The notes under the pieces are model-generated. The model saw only the letters and a list, made by a program, of their open reading frames with translations, did not search any database and was not told the DNA's origin. This document shows, piece after piece, positions 42,335 through 51,713 of a DNA stretch of 64,000 nucleotides. The stretch's first letter is position 1. Each line of letters begins with the position of its first letter. Position numbers and translations under genes: made by a program. Source of the stretch: Veillonellaceae bacterium SB90 (GTDB lineage: Bacteria > Bacillota > Negativicutes > Selenomonadales > Selenomonadaceae). Location of the stretch: NCBI GenBank assembly GCA_902364065.1, contig CABJCJ010000004.1, positions 54,350-118,349 of the forward strand, read 5' to 3'.

Positions 42335-43555
42335 ATGGCAATACACCGATATGTGTATTATATGGTATTATTAATAGCACTAGGAAGTAATATATCACCT
42401 TTTTTAACTCTATGGGGAATAATATTAGGATTCCTCTTTTTATTATATATGGGGATTTATCAAAAAAAGAATATCTCATTTATTTGTAAGGACACTTTTC
42501 TTCGAATAAGTATTCTCTATTTTATACTGTGGCTAATTTTATCCACCCAATCCATAGAGCCAATACGAAGTATGGAATCAGTATGCTCTACTGCATATCG
42601 ATTAATACCATTTTTCTTAGTTGTGGTAGCGATTTCAAACCAAAAATATTTAAAGATGGTATTCCTGCTTTTCTCAATATCTGTTTTGATTACAGATATT
42701 GCTGCACTTTACCAGCTTATTACGCGCGCTGAATCTGATTGGGGAATCCGGGTGTTGGGACTTAGCAACTCTCCTACCTTTTTTGCAACACATATGTTGA
42801 TGGCTATTCCAGTCTTATGGTGGTGTGCAAATAAGAAATATTTTTCAAATAAAGAAAAAATATTTTTGCAGATTGTATTAATACTGTCAGTTTTTATGCT
42901 TATTGCATCTCAAACGCGAGGAGCATGGATTTCATTTTTTGTGACTGGTATTATATATGCTGCTTGTTGTGAAAATATGAGAAAGAAAATATTGATAGGC
43001 TTAACATCGGTATTAATATTAATTGGAGGATTGTCCGTTATTTATCCAACACTTCAGTACCGTCTTAATAGTGTAACGGATATGCAGTTTACAAGTAATA
43101 GTGAACGTGTTTTGATGTGGAAGGCTGCTATTGAAATAACCAAGGATTATCCCCTGGCTGGAATTGGCTCTGATGAATTTGGCTATGTTTATAATACGGA
43201 GTATATTTCACCATTGGCGAAGGAGCGCTCACAAGCAAATGATCCAAGAAGTGGACATGGACATCCACATAACAATATCTTAAAGCGTTTATCTGAAGGT
43301 GGGATTATTGGCGGAAGTGCATTTATTCTTTTTAATTTGTATATTTTATATCGATTGATTAAACAGTATAGATGTCGACGTAGCGAGAATGATTATTCAT
43401 TTGCCTTGATGGGAATATTGGTGCTTGTTGCAGTGCATATAGAAGGGTTAACAGATACAAATTTTACATGTGTTCCGATTATGCGAGAATTTTGGCTTTT
43501 GATGGGATTGGCATGGATTGGCGATAATGCCGAAATGATAAAACGAGTTGATTGA
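42335..43555 (+). CDS. O-antigen ligase family membrane protein
   Basis: A 406-residue polytopic membrane protein with about ten to twelve hydrophobic helices. It has the large periplasmic loop and the motif ERVLMWKAAIEITKDYPLAGIGSDEFG (about 253-280) followed by DPRSGHGHPHNNILKRLSEGGIIGG, the pattern of Wzy_C/WaaL proteins, including the conserved His. It would transfer a lipid-linked glycan to the LPS core outside the inner membrane, or polymerise units. ATG 42335 follows AAAGAAG by 9 bases. The gene is the most AT-rich of the region (13 of the 60 bases at 42421-42480 are G or C). Confidence 0.85.
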   Translation: MAIHRYVYYMVLLIALGSNISPFLTLWGIILGFLFLLYMGIYQKKNISFICKDTFLRISILYFILWLILSTQSIEPIRSMESVCSTAYRLIPFFLVVVAISNQKYLKMVFLLFSISVLITDIAALYQLITRAESDWGIRVLGLSNSPTFFATHMLMAIPVLWWCANKKYFSNKEKIFLQIVLILSVFMLIASQTRGAWISFFVTGIIYAACCENMRKKILIGLTSVLILIGGLSVIYPTLQYRLNSVTDMQFTSNSERVLMWKAAIEITKDYPLAGIGSDEFGYVYNTEYISPLAKERSQANDPRSGHGHPHNNILKRLSEGGIIGGSAFILFNLYILYRLIKQYRCRRSENDYSFALMGILVLVAVHIEGLTDTNFTCVPIMREFWLLMGLAWIGDNAEMIKRVD

Positions 43556-43620
43556 TTTTCTAGTATGATAATATTGTATCATATCTTTATAAGCCTTTTT
43601 ATTAAAATGAGGTGAAGTTT

Positions 43621-44664
43621 ATGTATCGACGCATAATTATGAGTCGCTTCGGTGGCCTAGGCGATATGGTTATGCTGACTCCATTGCTGCGAGGAATAAA
43701 GACACTTTATCCAGAAACGAGACTTACAGTTATCGGTAATGATAATGCAAAAGAGATGATGGAAGCATGCCCATTCGTTGATGAGTATTTTACATATGAT
43801 AAGAGTCTGAAAAATACGTTGTTTTTGATAAAGAAATTATGGAAATCCGATGTGGTTTATTTGATGGATACTCTTTATCGAATATCAACAGTATACGCGA
43901 TGGCTCGAATTAAAGAAAGAGTAGGACTGCCTCATAAAAGAAAGGCTTTTCTTACTAAATGTCTGACTGTTGAACCGTGGATGAATTATGCTTACGAACC
44001 TGTAGTATATGCATATTTTCTAAAAAAAGGTTTAGGAATCGATGTTACAACTTTACCTGATTGGGATAAACTTTATTTCCCGAAATTGTCGATGAACCAA
44101 CAAGCGCATGTAAAATATTTATTGGGGGATTTTTTAGAAGAGGGATATATAGTCTGTAGTCTTAATACAGGAAGTACGGTCAAGGACTGGCCGTTAAAAC
44201 ATTGGCTGATTCTTTTTGATAAAATAAAAGAAAAAAACAAAAAAGTTGTTATTATTGGTGCAGAACCTAAGTCTAGTACAAAAGTGAATTTTTCAGATAA
44301 TGTATTAGATTTACGTGGTAAAACTAATTTATTAGAAACTGGTTTCGTTATTGATAAAGCAGAGTTGCTTGTGAATGGGTGTAGTTTTCCTGTTCATGTG
44401 GCAAACGCAATGGATACACCAGTCATTGGATTATATGGATCACAACCGGATTATAGGGCTCGTCCACAAAGAATATATGCAAGTATATGCTCTACAAAGA
44501 AATGTGCTCCATGCGATACATTATTTAATAGTCCTGGATATTGTATACATCCGACTTGTATGGAAAGCATAACGCCAAATATAGTGATGGATACTATCGA
44601 GAAATTTTATAATGAAGGCAGATCGTTGGGAGTATATAGATTATTTACAGGGGATAAAAGTTGA
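43621..44664 (+). CDS. Glycosyltransferase family 9
   Basis: A 347-residue GT9 enzyme, the fifth in the window. It opens RIIMSRFGGLGDMVMLTPLLRGIKTLYP and has YIVCSLNTGSTVKDWPLKHWLILF (about 171-194), ELLVNGCSFPVHVANAMDTPVIGLYGSQPD and the C-terminal CAPCDTLFNSPGYCIHPTC. ATG 43621 follows GAGG by 8 bases. Its 3' end meets the acetyltransferase gene directly. With 41280 it forms an AT-rich pair around the ligase gene, so both probably extend the outer glycan. Confidence 0.82.
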   Translation: MYRRIIMSRFGGLGDMVMLTPLLRGIKTLYPETRLTVIGNDNAKEMMEACPFVDEYFTYDKSLKNTLFLIKKLWKSDVVYLMDTLYRISTVYAMARIKERVGLPHKRKAFLTKCLTVEPWMNYAYEPVVYAYFLKKGLGIDVTTLPDWDKLYFPKLSMNQQAHVKYLLGDFLEEGYIVCSLNTGSTVKDWPLKHWLILFDKIKEKNKKVVIIGAEPKSSTKVNFSDNVLDLRGKTNLLETGFVIDKAELLVNGCSFPVHVANAMDTPVIGLYGSQPDYRARPQRIYASICSTKKCAPCDTLFNSPGYCIHPTCMESITPNIVMDTIEKFYNEGRSLGVYRLFTGDKS

Positions 44665-44665
44665 T

Positions 44666-45310
44666 ATGGAAAACCTAAAGAAAAAATATAAAATAAGTCA
44701 ATATGATTATTATTTAGCGGCTATAACAAGAAAACTAAGAGGCTGTAGGAAATGCCCAAATTGGCTATATTCATATTCTTTAAAAAGATATGGATTTAAG
44801 GACAATTTGGCACGATATTATTTTGAAAAGTATTCGGGTATTCCTATTGGTAAATATACATGGGGATATAGATATGTTGATGATTCTATACTAAAATCTG
44901 TAGGAGCGTTTTCTTCAATTGCTATAAATCAGTTAGTGGTACCAAATGGTCATAGAATTGATTATGTAAGTACTTGGAATTCTGAAATTAATTATCCCGA
45001 TATGCCTCCTATAAGTCATAGCTTAGAAATTGGCAATGATGTATGGATTGGTGCCCGATGTATTTTACTTAACAATATTAAAATTGGTGATGGCGCTGTT
45101 ATCGGCGCTGGAAGCATCATCACTAAAGATGTTCCTCCGTATGCTGTTGTCGTGGGAGCAAATAGAATTGTAAAATATCGGTTTTCCCAGGACATTATTA
45201 ATAAATTATTAAGGATAAAATGGTGGGAATGGGAAGATGAAAAAATCAAGGAAAGCTTTAAGCTTTTTCCTGATCCGAAGAGTTTTGTAAAAAAATATTT
45301 TCAGGAGTAA
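44666..45310 (+). CDS. CatB-related O-acetyltransferase (hexapeptide repeat)
   Basis: A 214-residue left-handed beta-helix acetyltransferase. The repeat region (about 75-165) includes KSVGAFSSIAINQLVVPNGHRIDYV, HSLEIGNDVWIGARCILLNNIKIGDGAVIGAGSIITKDVPPYAVVVGANR, typical of the CatB/streptogramin acetyltransferase branch, with the catalytic His in NGHRID. It would O-acetylate a sugar of the surface glycan from acetyl-CoA. ATG 44666 begins 1 bp after the previous stop codon, with AGGGG 12 bases upstream; an upstream start inside the previous gene is possible. Substrate not known. Confidence 0.85.
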   Translation: MENLKKKYKISQYDYYLAAITRKLRGCRKCPNWLYSYSLKRYGFKDNLARYYFEKYSGIPIGKYTWGYRYVDDSILKSVGAFSSIAINQLVVPNGHRIDYVSTWNSEINYPDMPPISHSLEIGNDVWIGARCILLNNIKIGDGAVIGAGSIITKDVPPYAVVVGANRIVKYRFSQDIINKLLRIKWWEWEDEKIKESFKLFPDPKSFVKKYFQE

Positions 45311-45318
45311 TGATTATA

Positions 45319-46476
45319 ATGAGAAGAAAAATAGGTCTAATTTTATTTGGTCTATCCGATTCTTCAGTTATAGCATATAAAGATGCAGGTATGTTTTTGC
45401 ATGCTTTGTCAAAGAATAGTGGGTGGATTTCTAAGTATATCTTCTTTAAAACTAAAGAGGAGGATGTTGTTTGGCCAAGCTCGTTTCTTGAATATGTAGA
45501 ACCTATTTGTATAGGGTGTGCTATTGACTATAAGGAACAAGTTCCTTTGGCCAATCACTATATAAAAGAACATGCAAGTGATTTTGACGTATTAATGTTT
45601 TTAAACTATGGCAACACTATTTGGAAATTAGCTTGGTTGTGTAAACGATACAATCCACATATCCTTGTGTATAGTAAATTGGATATGGGACATGGCGGAT
45701 TTCATCATTTTGAAAATAACAGTCCAATTTTATCAATAAAAAATCACTTGGAAAAAATTAAGAGTAGATATGTTGACTGGTTTACAGTGGAAACTAATAA
45801 ATATTATGAAATATTAAAAAATAACGTCGTTTTTAGAAATCGTATAGGCTATCTGCCCAATGGTGTTTCCTTATTGGATGTTGATACAGATGATCTGGAC
45901 AAAAAGCATAAGGAAAATATCCTTATAACTGTGGGACGATTAGGAACTTATGAAAAAAATAATGAATTATTAATAGATGCTATTACTAAAATTCCTCCGA
46001 AAAAATTGGGAACATGGAAATTCTATTTTATAGGACCATATACAGATGCATTTTATACATATGTAATGGAAATTAAGAATAAATATTTTTATTTAGCAGA
46101 TAAAATAATTTTAACGGGAAATATATCTGATAGAAATAAATTATATTCATTCTACAAGCGAGCAAAAATCATGTGTATGACAAGTCGGTCTGAAAGTGTA
46201 TGTATAGCTGTTGTCGAAGCTATGTATTTTGCGGCCTATCCTATTATTACATATTATAGTGATTTTGCTCTTGATGCTACAGATCATTGTAAATGCGGTG
46301 AAATTGTTCAATCGAATCCTGATGATGTAGCAAATTCATTACTGAAGGCGATATCTGATCCTTGTTTAGAAGAAAAGGGAAAAGTCGCGCAGTCATATGC
46401 ACAAAGTATGTTCGATTATAAAGTTTTATCGAACAACTTAAATCAACAGTTAGAAGTTGTTATGAATAGAAAATAG
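45319..46476 (+). CDS. Glycosyltransferase family 4-like
   Basis: A 385-residue GT-B glycosyltransferase. The central strand-helix YLPNGVSLLDVD marks the start of the donor half, followed by ILITVGRLGTYEKNNELLIDAITKI (about 200-225). The E-x7-E catalytic region is SRSESVCIAVVEAMYFAAYPIITYYSDFALDA (about 297-327). Both Glu residues appear in place. The N-terminal half contains RRKIGLILFGLSDSS. ATG 45319 lies 11 bases after AGGAG; ATG 45310 is in frame but too close to it. Part of the AT-rich LPS-outer-region run. Confidence 0.8.
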   Translation: MRRKIGLILFGLSDSSVIAYKDAGMFLHALSKNSGWISKYIFFKTKEEDVVWPSSFLEYVEPICIGCAIDYKEQVPLANHYIKEHASDFDVLMFLNYGNTIWKLAWLCKRYNPHILVYSKLDMGHGGFHHFENNSPILSIKNHLEKIKSRYVDWFTVETNKYYEILKNNVVFRNRIGYLPNGVSLLDVDTDDLDKKHKENILITVGRLGTYEKNNELLIDAITKIPPKKLGTWKFYFIGPYTDAFYTYVMEIKNKYFYLADKIILTGNISDRNKLYSFYKRAKIMCMTSRSESVCIAVVEAMYFAAYPIITYYSDFALDATDHCKCGEIVQSNPDDVANSLLKAISDPCLEEKGKVAQSYAQSMFDYKVLSNNLNQQLEVVMNRK

Positions 46477-46504
46477 TTGGATTTTATTTTAGGATGAAGA
46501 GAAA

Positions 46505-47548
46505 ATGCGTAATAATGTATGCCGGGATTTTATAATTATAGGGCCTAATTATTATAATTATGCATATAGCACTGTTCGGACAATAAAAAATATGGGATAT
46601 TCAGTATCCTTTTTTGAGGAAAAAGAGTTTTATAATCATTGTTCCTATTTACAAAGAAAATTTTATAAATTTGGGCTTCAATTTATAAAAGATAAGTGGG
46701 ATAAAAGGTGGAATGATGATTTATTAACTTTTATAAGAAAAAATGCAGATGAGAATACAGTACTGTTATTTTTAGCTGGTGGAGAACTTATTAGTACGAA
46801 TACCTTGCTGGAGCTGAGTAAGTATAGAAAAATATTGATGTTATGGGATTCCATAAGAAGATTTTCTATAGGGGCACAGAAACAACTTGGATTATATGAT
46901 AAAGTGTATGTATTTGAATACGATGATATATCTTATATAAAAGACACCTTTGATATGAACAATATAAGTTATCTGCCACTTGGTTATGATGAAAATATTT
47001 ATTTTGCTAGACAAGAAGAACGACGTATCGATATGGCATTTGTAGGAGCAGTTACTCCGGACCGATTCCGTATATTAGAACATGTGGCAAAATATGCAAT
47101 AACTCATCATCTTCATCTAGTTGTAGTTGGGAAATGGTTTAATGATAAATGGCCATGGATGGTATGGAAATTCAAGCGGAAACATCCAGAATTATATTCT
47201 TGTTTAATCAATCATAATGTGCCTCCAGAAGAAACGGCACATATATATAGGCACAGTAAAATTGTATTAAATATAAATAATTCTGTTCATAAAAGTATAT
47301 CACCAAGAACGTTTGAGATATTGGCAACAAGAACCTTTCAACTTATGAATAAAGGACAAGAGTCCAATGGTACATTGAATCTTGATTCAGATTTAGTTAT
47401 GTTTGAAAATGATGCGGATTTATTACAAAAGATAAGATATTTTATTTCGAATGAAAAAGAGAGAATCCGTATTATGGAAAAAGGGCACATGGATGTTCAA
47501 AAATTCTCATTATCCAATTTATTACAAAGGGTTGTACATGAACTGTGA
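46505..47548 (+). CDS. CgeB-like glycosyltransferase
   Basis: A 347-residue protein of the CgeB/GT1-like type. Signature regions are MAFVGAVTPDRFRILEHVAKYA (about 178-199) and SISPRTFEILATRTFQLMNKGQESNGTL (about 260-287), where the conserved R-x-F-E-x-x-A motif is R-T-F-E-I-L-A. CgeB relatives decorate spore or cell surface proteins and glycans. The N-terminal half opens FIIIGPNYYNYAYSTVRTIKNMGYSVSFFEE. It closes the AT-rich section; GC rises in the next gene. The linkage it forms is unknown. Confidence 0.75.
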   Translation: MRNNVCRDFIIIGPNYYNYAYSTVRTIKNMGYSVSFFEEKEFYNHCSYLQRKFYKFGLQFIKDKWDKRWNDDLLTFIRKNADENTVLLFLAGGELISTNTLLELSKYRKILMLWDSIRRFSIGAQKQLGLYDKVYVFEYDDISYIKDTFDMNNISYLPLGYDENIYFARQEERRIDMAFVGAVTPDRFRILEHVAKYAITHHLHLVVVGKWFNDKWPWMVWKFKRKHPELYSCLINHNVPPEETAHIYRHSKIVLNINNSVHKSISPRTFEILATRTFQLMNKGQESNGTLNLDSDLVMFENDADLLQKIRYFISNEKERIRIMEKGHMDVQKFSLSNLLQRVVHEL

Positions 47549-47610
47549 TTGATTGTAATTTATGCTGTGATAAATTATGTAAATGATAATAAAAGGATTG
47601 CATCTTGTTT

Positions 47611-47638
47611 TTGAACAATTTAGCGGGTATTATATACT
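47611..47638 (+). promoter_or_regulatory. Promoter of the LTA-synthase-like pair
   Basis: -35 TTGAAC at 47611-47616, 16-bp spacer, -10 TATACT at 47633-47638, about 36 bp before the start codon. Confidence 0.6.
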
Positions 47639-47674
47639 TTATGATACAGTGTATTGAACAAAAGAGGAGTATAT

Positions 47675-49708
47675 ATGTTCGAATGTTTCTTTCAGGGAAT
47701 ACAACAGGATATAAAATTGTTTCTTTTTTCCCCTGTATTAAGTGCAATCTTCCGCTTGATTTTTATAAAGGTCTATCAGCCGTACCCTTCTCTTAAAGGT
47801 CGTGGCAAGGCATTGCGGGAGTGTTTTCGTTTTGGCTTCTGGTGGGGGATGGACTTTAATGCGTACGTGTTCCTTGCATCGATGGTCCTGGTATCTCTTC
47901 CCTCGCTGTTTGTCGGCTTTTTCCAGCAGTACGGGCTGGAGCTGCGTATTTTTCTGGGCTGCCTTTATGGTGCCATCCTGTATACGGCGTTTGCCGGCAA
48001 GATGATTTTTTATCATCATTTTCATGATACCTTCAACTACCTTGTTCACATGGGCAGGAATGCAGAGAAGCATAATCTGGTGGACGTGTTCTTCCATCAG
48101 GATCATGGTGGATGGATCCTCCTGGGGTATTTGCTCTATATCCCGTTTGTCGGGGTGGGCTGCTGGCTGTTTCAGCAGCTGCCGTCGCTTCCTGCTCCTC
48201 ACATTGCGTCGTCGCTGGCGCAATATGTGCTGACGGCGGGGCTTTTCCTGCTGGCGATTCTGGGATTTTACTGGGTGCGTTATGGCGGGACGCTGAATCA
48301 TCGCAATAAACCGGAGTGGGATACGATCCCTTCGCTTGTCAAGGAAGATGCATTCCTGGCCAGGGCCTGTGTAGATGATCTTGTGGCGCTCAAATGGGTG
48401 AGACGGAAACCGTTGGCCGAGGAGATGCAGCATAGTGATGAGGAGCTGGAGCAGTCAATCTCGCGTCTCCTGCCCGCCGGAAGCAAGTGGCAGCCGCAGG
48501 ATAATCCGCTGCAGCTGTTTCGGCGCACGGCGCGTGGTCCTGTGATACGCAAGCCGTCGCAGGTATTTGTCATTGTCGGGGAGAGTGTTCCGCAGTGGGC
48601 CTTGGATCCTCTTTATGCCGATCTTCATATCCTGGATGCGACGAAGGACTGGATTGCTGATCCGCATACGGCTTATCTGAAGAATTTCCTGCCGACCGGC
48701 AATATCTCGCGTCCGTCCATCGTTTCTTTGATGAGCGGTATCTATGATGCTCAGCTGGAGCTGAATGAGATGGAATCATTCTGGCAGGGGCAGACCATTA
48801 CGTCGTTTGCCGGTCAGATGAAAAAACTGGGCTATCGGACGATTTACTGGTATGGCGGCAATGCTTCGAACGGGAATTTCAACCATTTTGGCCATGCGCA
48901 GGGGTTTGATGAGGTCCGGAGTGCTACGGATTTCTGCGGCCCGGATGCACCGCGTACCTGGGTCGGTATATATGACCATGTGTTCTTGACGGAAGCGGCC
49001 AAGCAAATGGAGACAATTGAGGAACCGACTTTCCATTTTGTTTATACGACTTCGAACCATGGTCCGTACAAGATTCCCATGGATGTGTTGGGCGGCGATC
49101 CCGATGAAATGCTGAAGGATGTCGGGCCGGATATCCGGGAGAATGAAGAACGCCGCAAGGCATTCAGCACGGCCCGTTATGCGGATCGGGCTGTTCAGTC
49201 CTTTATCCGGAAGATCCAGACGCGTTTCCCGGATGCTTTGATTCTCTATACGGGAGATCATTCCAATCTTTATGGCGACTTGAGCAATTCTTCCTTGGTG
49301 CCGCGCGATTATATGTATCGCGAGCTTTATTGCACGCCGCTGCTTGTGCATCAACGCGATATTGGGCAGGGATTCTTCGGAGAAAACACCATCGGCACGC
49401 ATCTGAACATCATGCCGACGGTACTGGAAATGATTGCGCCGCAAGGCTTTACGTATTATTCGCTGTACCCGTCCCTGACGCTTCCGCAGCCGGCCGGCCT
49501 CGTTACGCCAAAGCAGTGGATTACGCCGCTGGAACTTGGCGAGGTGGCATCCGGACTGGTGGAAGAAGTCAAAGAGGCAGATCGGGAAGGCACGAAGAAG
49601 CATGAGCCCGACAACAAGATGTGGCGCCAGTTGTCGTCGGATATGACGTCGCTGACAGCATGGGTGGTTCGTCATGCTGACAAGTGCTTGGATCATGATG
49701 TAAGGTGA
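47675..49708 (+). CDS. LTA-synthase/sulfatase-family membrane phosphotransferase (1)
   Basis: A 677-residue protein with about five N-terminal membrane helices and a C-terminal alkaline-phosphatase-fold domain facing outward. Metal-site motifs are VFVIVGESVP (about 292), TSNHGPYKIP (about 453) and YTGDHSNLYGD (about 525). At the nucleophile site it reads PTGNISRPSIVSLMSG, with Ser where most relatives, and the neighbouring paralogue, have Thr. Relatives transfer phosphoglycerol or phosphoethanolamine to glycolipids or glucans. ATG 47675 follows GAGGAG by 5 bases. In a diderm host the substrate may be LPS or a periplasmic glycan rather than lipoteichoic acid. Confidence 0.82.
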   Translation: MFECFFQGIQQDIKLFLFSPVLSAIFRLIFIKVYQPYPSLKGRGKALRECFRFGFWWGMDFNAYVFLASMVLVSLPSLFVGFFQQYGLELRIFLGCLYGAILYTAFAGKMIFYHHFHDTFNYLVHMGRNAEKHNLVDVFFHQDHGGWILLGYLLYIPFVGVGCWLFQQLPSLPAPHIASSLAQYVLTAGLFLLAILGFYWVRYGGTLNHRNKPEWDTIPSLVKEDAFLARACVDDLVALKWVRRKPLAEEMQHSDEELEQSISRLLPAGSKWQPQDNPLQLFRRTARGPVIRKPSQVFVIVGESVPQWALDPLYADLHILDATKDWIADPHTAYLKNFLPTGNISRPSIVSLMSGIYDAQLELNEMESFWQGQTITSFAGQMKKLGYRTIYWYGGNASNGNFNHFGHAQGFDEVRSATDFCGPDAPRTWVGIYDHVFLTEAAKQMETIEEPTFHFVYTTSNHGPYKIPMDVLGGDPDEMLKDVGPDIRENEERRKAFSTARYADRAVQSFIRKIQTRFPDALILYTGDHSNLYGDLSNSSLVPRDYMYRELYCTPLLVHQRDIGQGFFGENTIGTHLNIMPTVLEMIAPQGFTYYSLYPSLTLPQPAGLVTPKQWITPLELGEVASGLVEEVKEADREGTKKHEPDNKMWRQLSSDMTSLTAWVVRHADKCLDHDVR

Positions 49709-51609
49709 GTTTGTTGCGTTTCTTAAAATCATTGCAGCAGGTCGGCAAGCTGTTCTTGTATATCTACGTCCTGCTCATGGTATTTCGTATTGCATTTTTG
49801 CTGATTTATGCCGGCCAGCTGCGAAGTGCCGGCTGGGAGGATATTGTCGAGGCGCTCTGGCTTGGGGCCCGCATTAGCTTGAAGACGACGGCGTTTTTGG
49901 CGGCGTTTCCGTTTGTGTTTGGTACGCTGCCGTATGCCGTCTGGGCCTGGTGGCCGGAAAAACGGATCCGTGAGATCTTGGGCAGTGCGGCTGTGGCCCT
50001 GATGACGCTGCTTTTCATGATCCGCATCCCGTATTATGAAGTCTTTCATCAGGGCTTCAACATCATGCTGTTCAACGGCTGGAAGGATGACCATTCGGCC
50101 ATCTGGGATACGGCGGTGCAGCAGTATCAGCTTTGGCCGCGCCTGACCGGCGCGGTCCTGCTCATGGCGCTTTTCATCTGGCTCTGGCTCAGGATCGCGC
50201 GTACGCCGGTCTGGCTGCCGAAACGCCATGTCCGGCGGTATGCTGTCCTGGCGGCAGTCCTTGTGCCGGTCTTTGGCATTTTCTGCCGGTTTGGCGGAGC
50301 GTTTCATTCGGACAGCGGCGTGCCGTGGGAGAGTGCTGCGCGCACGCGATATGTGGTCCTGAATGAAGCGGTGCTCGATGACGGACAGGCGCTTTACCGC
50401 GCGTACAGTACGCATGAGCGCGCCACGGAGCGTGCGCTGCGGCCGATTTCAGCGGATGAACTGGATGAGGCGGTTGCCACGCTGGGCGGCGATTTGAATG
50501 CCGAGACTGTCGAAGGAGCGTTTTCCCGCCAAAAGAGTACGGCGCCGCTGGCCAGGCGGCCGCATCATGTCGTGGTGATACTCGGCGAGAATTATGCACT
50601 CTGGCCGCTTTTGCCGGAGTACCGTTCGCTGGGGCTGGCGCAGACGGGCGAGTGGCTCGAGGCGCATGGTGCGCATACGTATCATTTCCTGCCGAACGGC
50701 AACGGCACGATGACCTCGCTCAATGGTTTCCTGACGGGCCTGCCCGATGTGGGGCTGTATGTCAATTATACGATGGGCTTTCAGGGCCATGTCGATGGAC
50801 TCGGCATTGGCGCGACGATGAAGCGCATGGGGTACAAGACGGTCTTCTGGTACGGCGGCCTGCGCAGCTGGCAGGAGATCGGACATTTTACCCTGCGCGA
50901 GGGCTTTGATGAATTCCACTGTGCTGACGAATTGCCGGAGCAGGGAGAGAGCTCGTCGTGGGGCGTGCCGGATGGCGCATTGTTCGATGCGATTCGCGGG
51001 CAGATGGAGACGGATGAGCAGGATACGTTCTACTTCATCCTGACGACGAGCAACCATCCGCCGTTTGCCTACGATGTGGATGCCGAGGGCTTCCCGCGGA
51101 GCGAGGTGGCGGCGAAACTGCCGCCGTCCATCCCCGCGGATAAGGCGACGTTGGATCAGCTGGGCCATATCTGGTATGCGGATCAGGTCATGGGGAAATT
51201 CATCCGTCAGGCGCAGCAGGATGATCCGTCGACGCTCTTTGTCGTGACGGGGGACCATGCGGAGCGATTCAATTTCGCGACGGATGTCTCGCTCTGGGCA
51301 TTGAGCGGGATTCCCTGTTATTTCTATGGCGACGGCGTGCCTGTGGATCTCTTTTCCGAGCAGCAGGCCGGCAGTCATCTCCAGATTGCGCCGACACTGG
51401 CGGAGCTCATCCTGCCGGCCGGCAGCAGTTATTCTTCGCTGCTGCCACCGCTCACGCAGTCTGACCGTGCGTTCAATCATCGTCTGTATATCGAGGATGG
51501 CGAGATCGGTGAGGAGAAGGATTTGCAGGACCAGGATTTTCATCGTTATATCGAAGCCGCGCGCACTGTTGCGTCCTGGGTCGTGATGCACGATGACGGC
51601 ACGCGGTGA
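49705..51609 (+). CDS. LTA-synthase/sulfatase-family membrane phosphotransferase (2)
   Basis: A 634-residue paralogue of the preceding gene. Five N-terminal membrane helices lead to an extracytoplasmic catalytic domain with VVILGENYALWP (metal Glu), the nucleophile region NGNGTMTSLNGFLTG (Thr), TSNHPPFAYD and VTGDHAERFNF (metal Asp-His). All metal ligands and the Thr nucleophile appear intact, as in OpgB/LtaS-like enzymes. GTG 49705 overlaps the stop codon of the first gene (GTGA), so they are translationally coupled. Transfer of a phospho-alcohol group to a surface glycan is inferred; the donor lipid cannot be read from the sequence. Confidence 0.85.
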   Translation: MSLLRFLKSLQQVGKLFLYIYVLLMVFRIAFLLIYAGQLRSAGWEDIVEALWLGARISLKTTAFLAAFPFVFGTLPYAVWAWWPEKRIREILGSAAVALMTLLFMIRIPYYEVFHQGFNIMLFNGWKDDHSAIWDTAVQQYQLWPRLTGAVLLMALFIWLWLRIARTPVWLPKRHVRRYAVLAAVLVPVFGIFCRFGGAFHSDSGVPWESAARTRYVVLNEAVLDDGQALYRAYSTHERATERALRPISADELDEAVATLGGDLNAETVEGAFSRQKSTAPLARRPHHVVVILGENYALWPLLPEYRSLGLAQTGEWLEAHGAHTYHFLPNGNGTMTSLNGFLTGLPDVGLYVNYTMGFQGHVDGLGIGATMKRMGYKTVFWYGGLRSWQEIGHFTLREGFDEFHCADELPEQGESSSWGVPDGALFDAIRGQMETDEQDTFYFILTTSNHPPFAYDVDAEGFPRSEVAAKLPPSIPADKATLDQLGHIWYADQVMGKFIRQAQQDDPSTLFVVTGDHAERFNFATDVSLWALSGIPCYFYGDGVPVDLFSEQQAGSHLQIAPTLAELILPAGSSYSSLLPPLTQSDRAFNHRLYIEDGEIGEEKDLQDQDFHRYIEAARTVASWVVMHDDGTR

Positions 51610-51654
51610 CGGCGTGCTCATGATGGTGCTGGCAGATTGCGGCCATTCCAGGGC

Positions 51655-51683
51655 TTGCCAGCGGGCGGGATTCTTTGTATAAT
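51655..51683 (+). promoter_or_regulatory. Promoter of the Rrf2-family gene
   Basis: -35 TTGCCA at 51655-51660, 17-bp spacer, consensus -10 TATAAT at 51678-51683, about 30 bp before ATG. Confidence 0.7.
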
Positions 51684-51713
51684 GTCATAGATGAAATAAA
51701 CGAGGTGACATCT

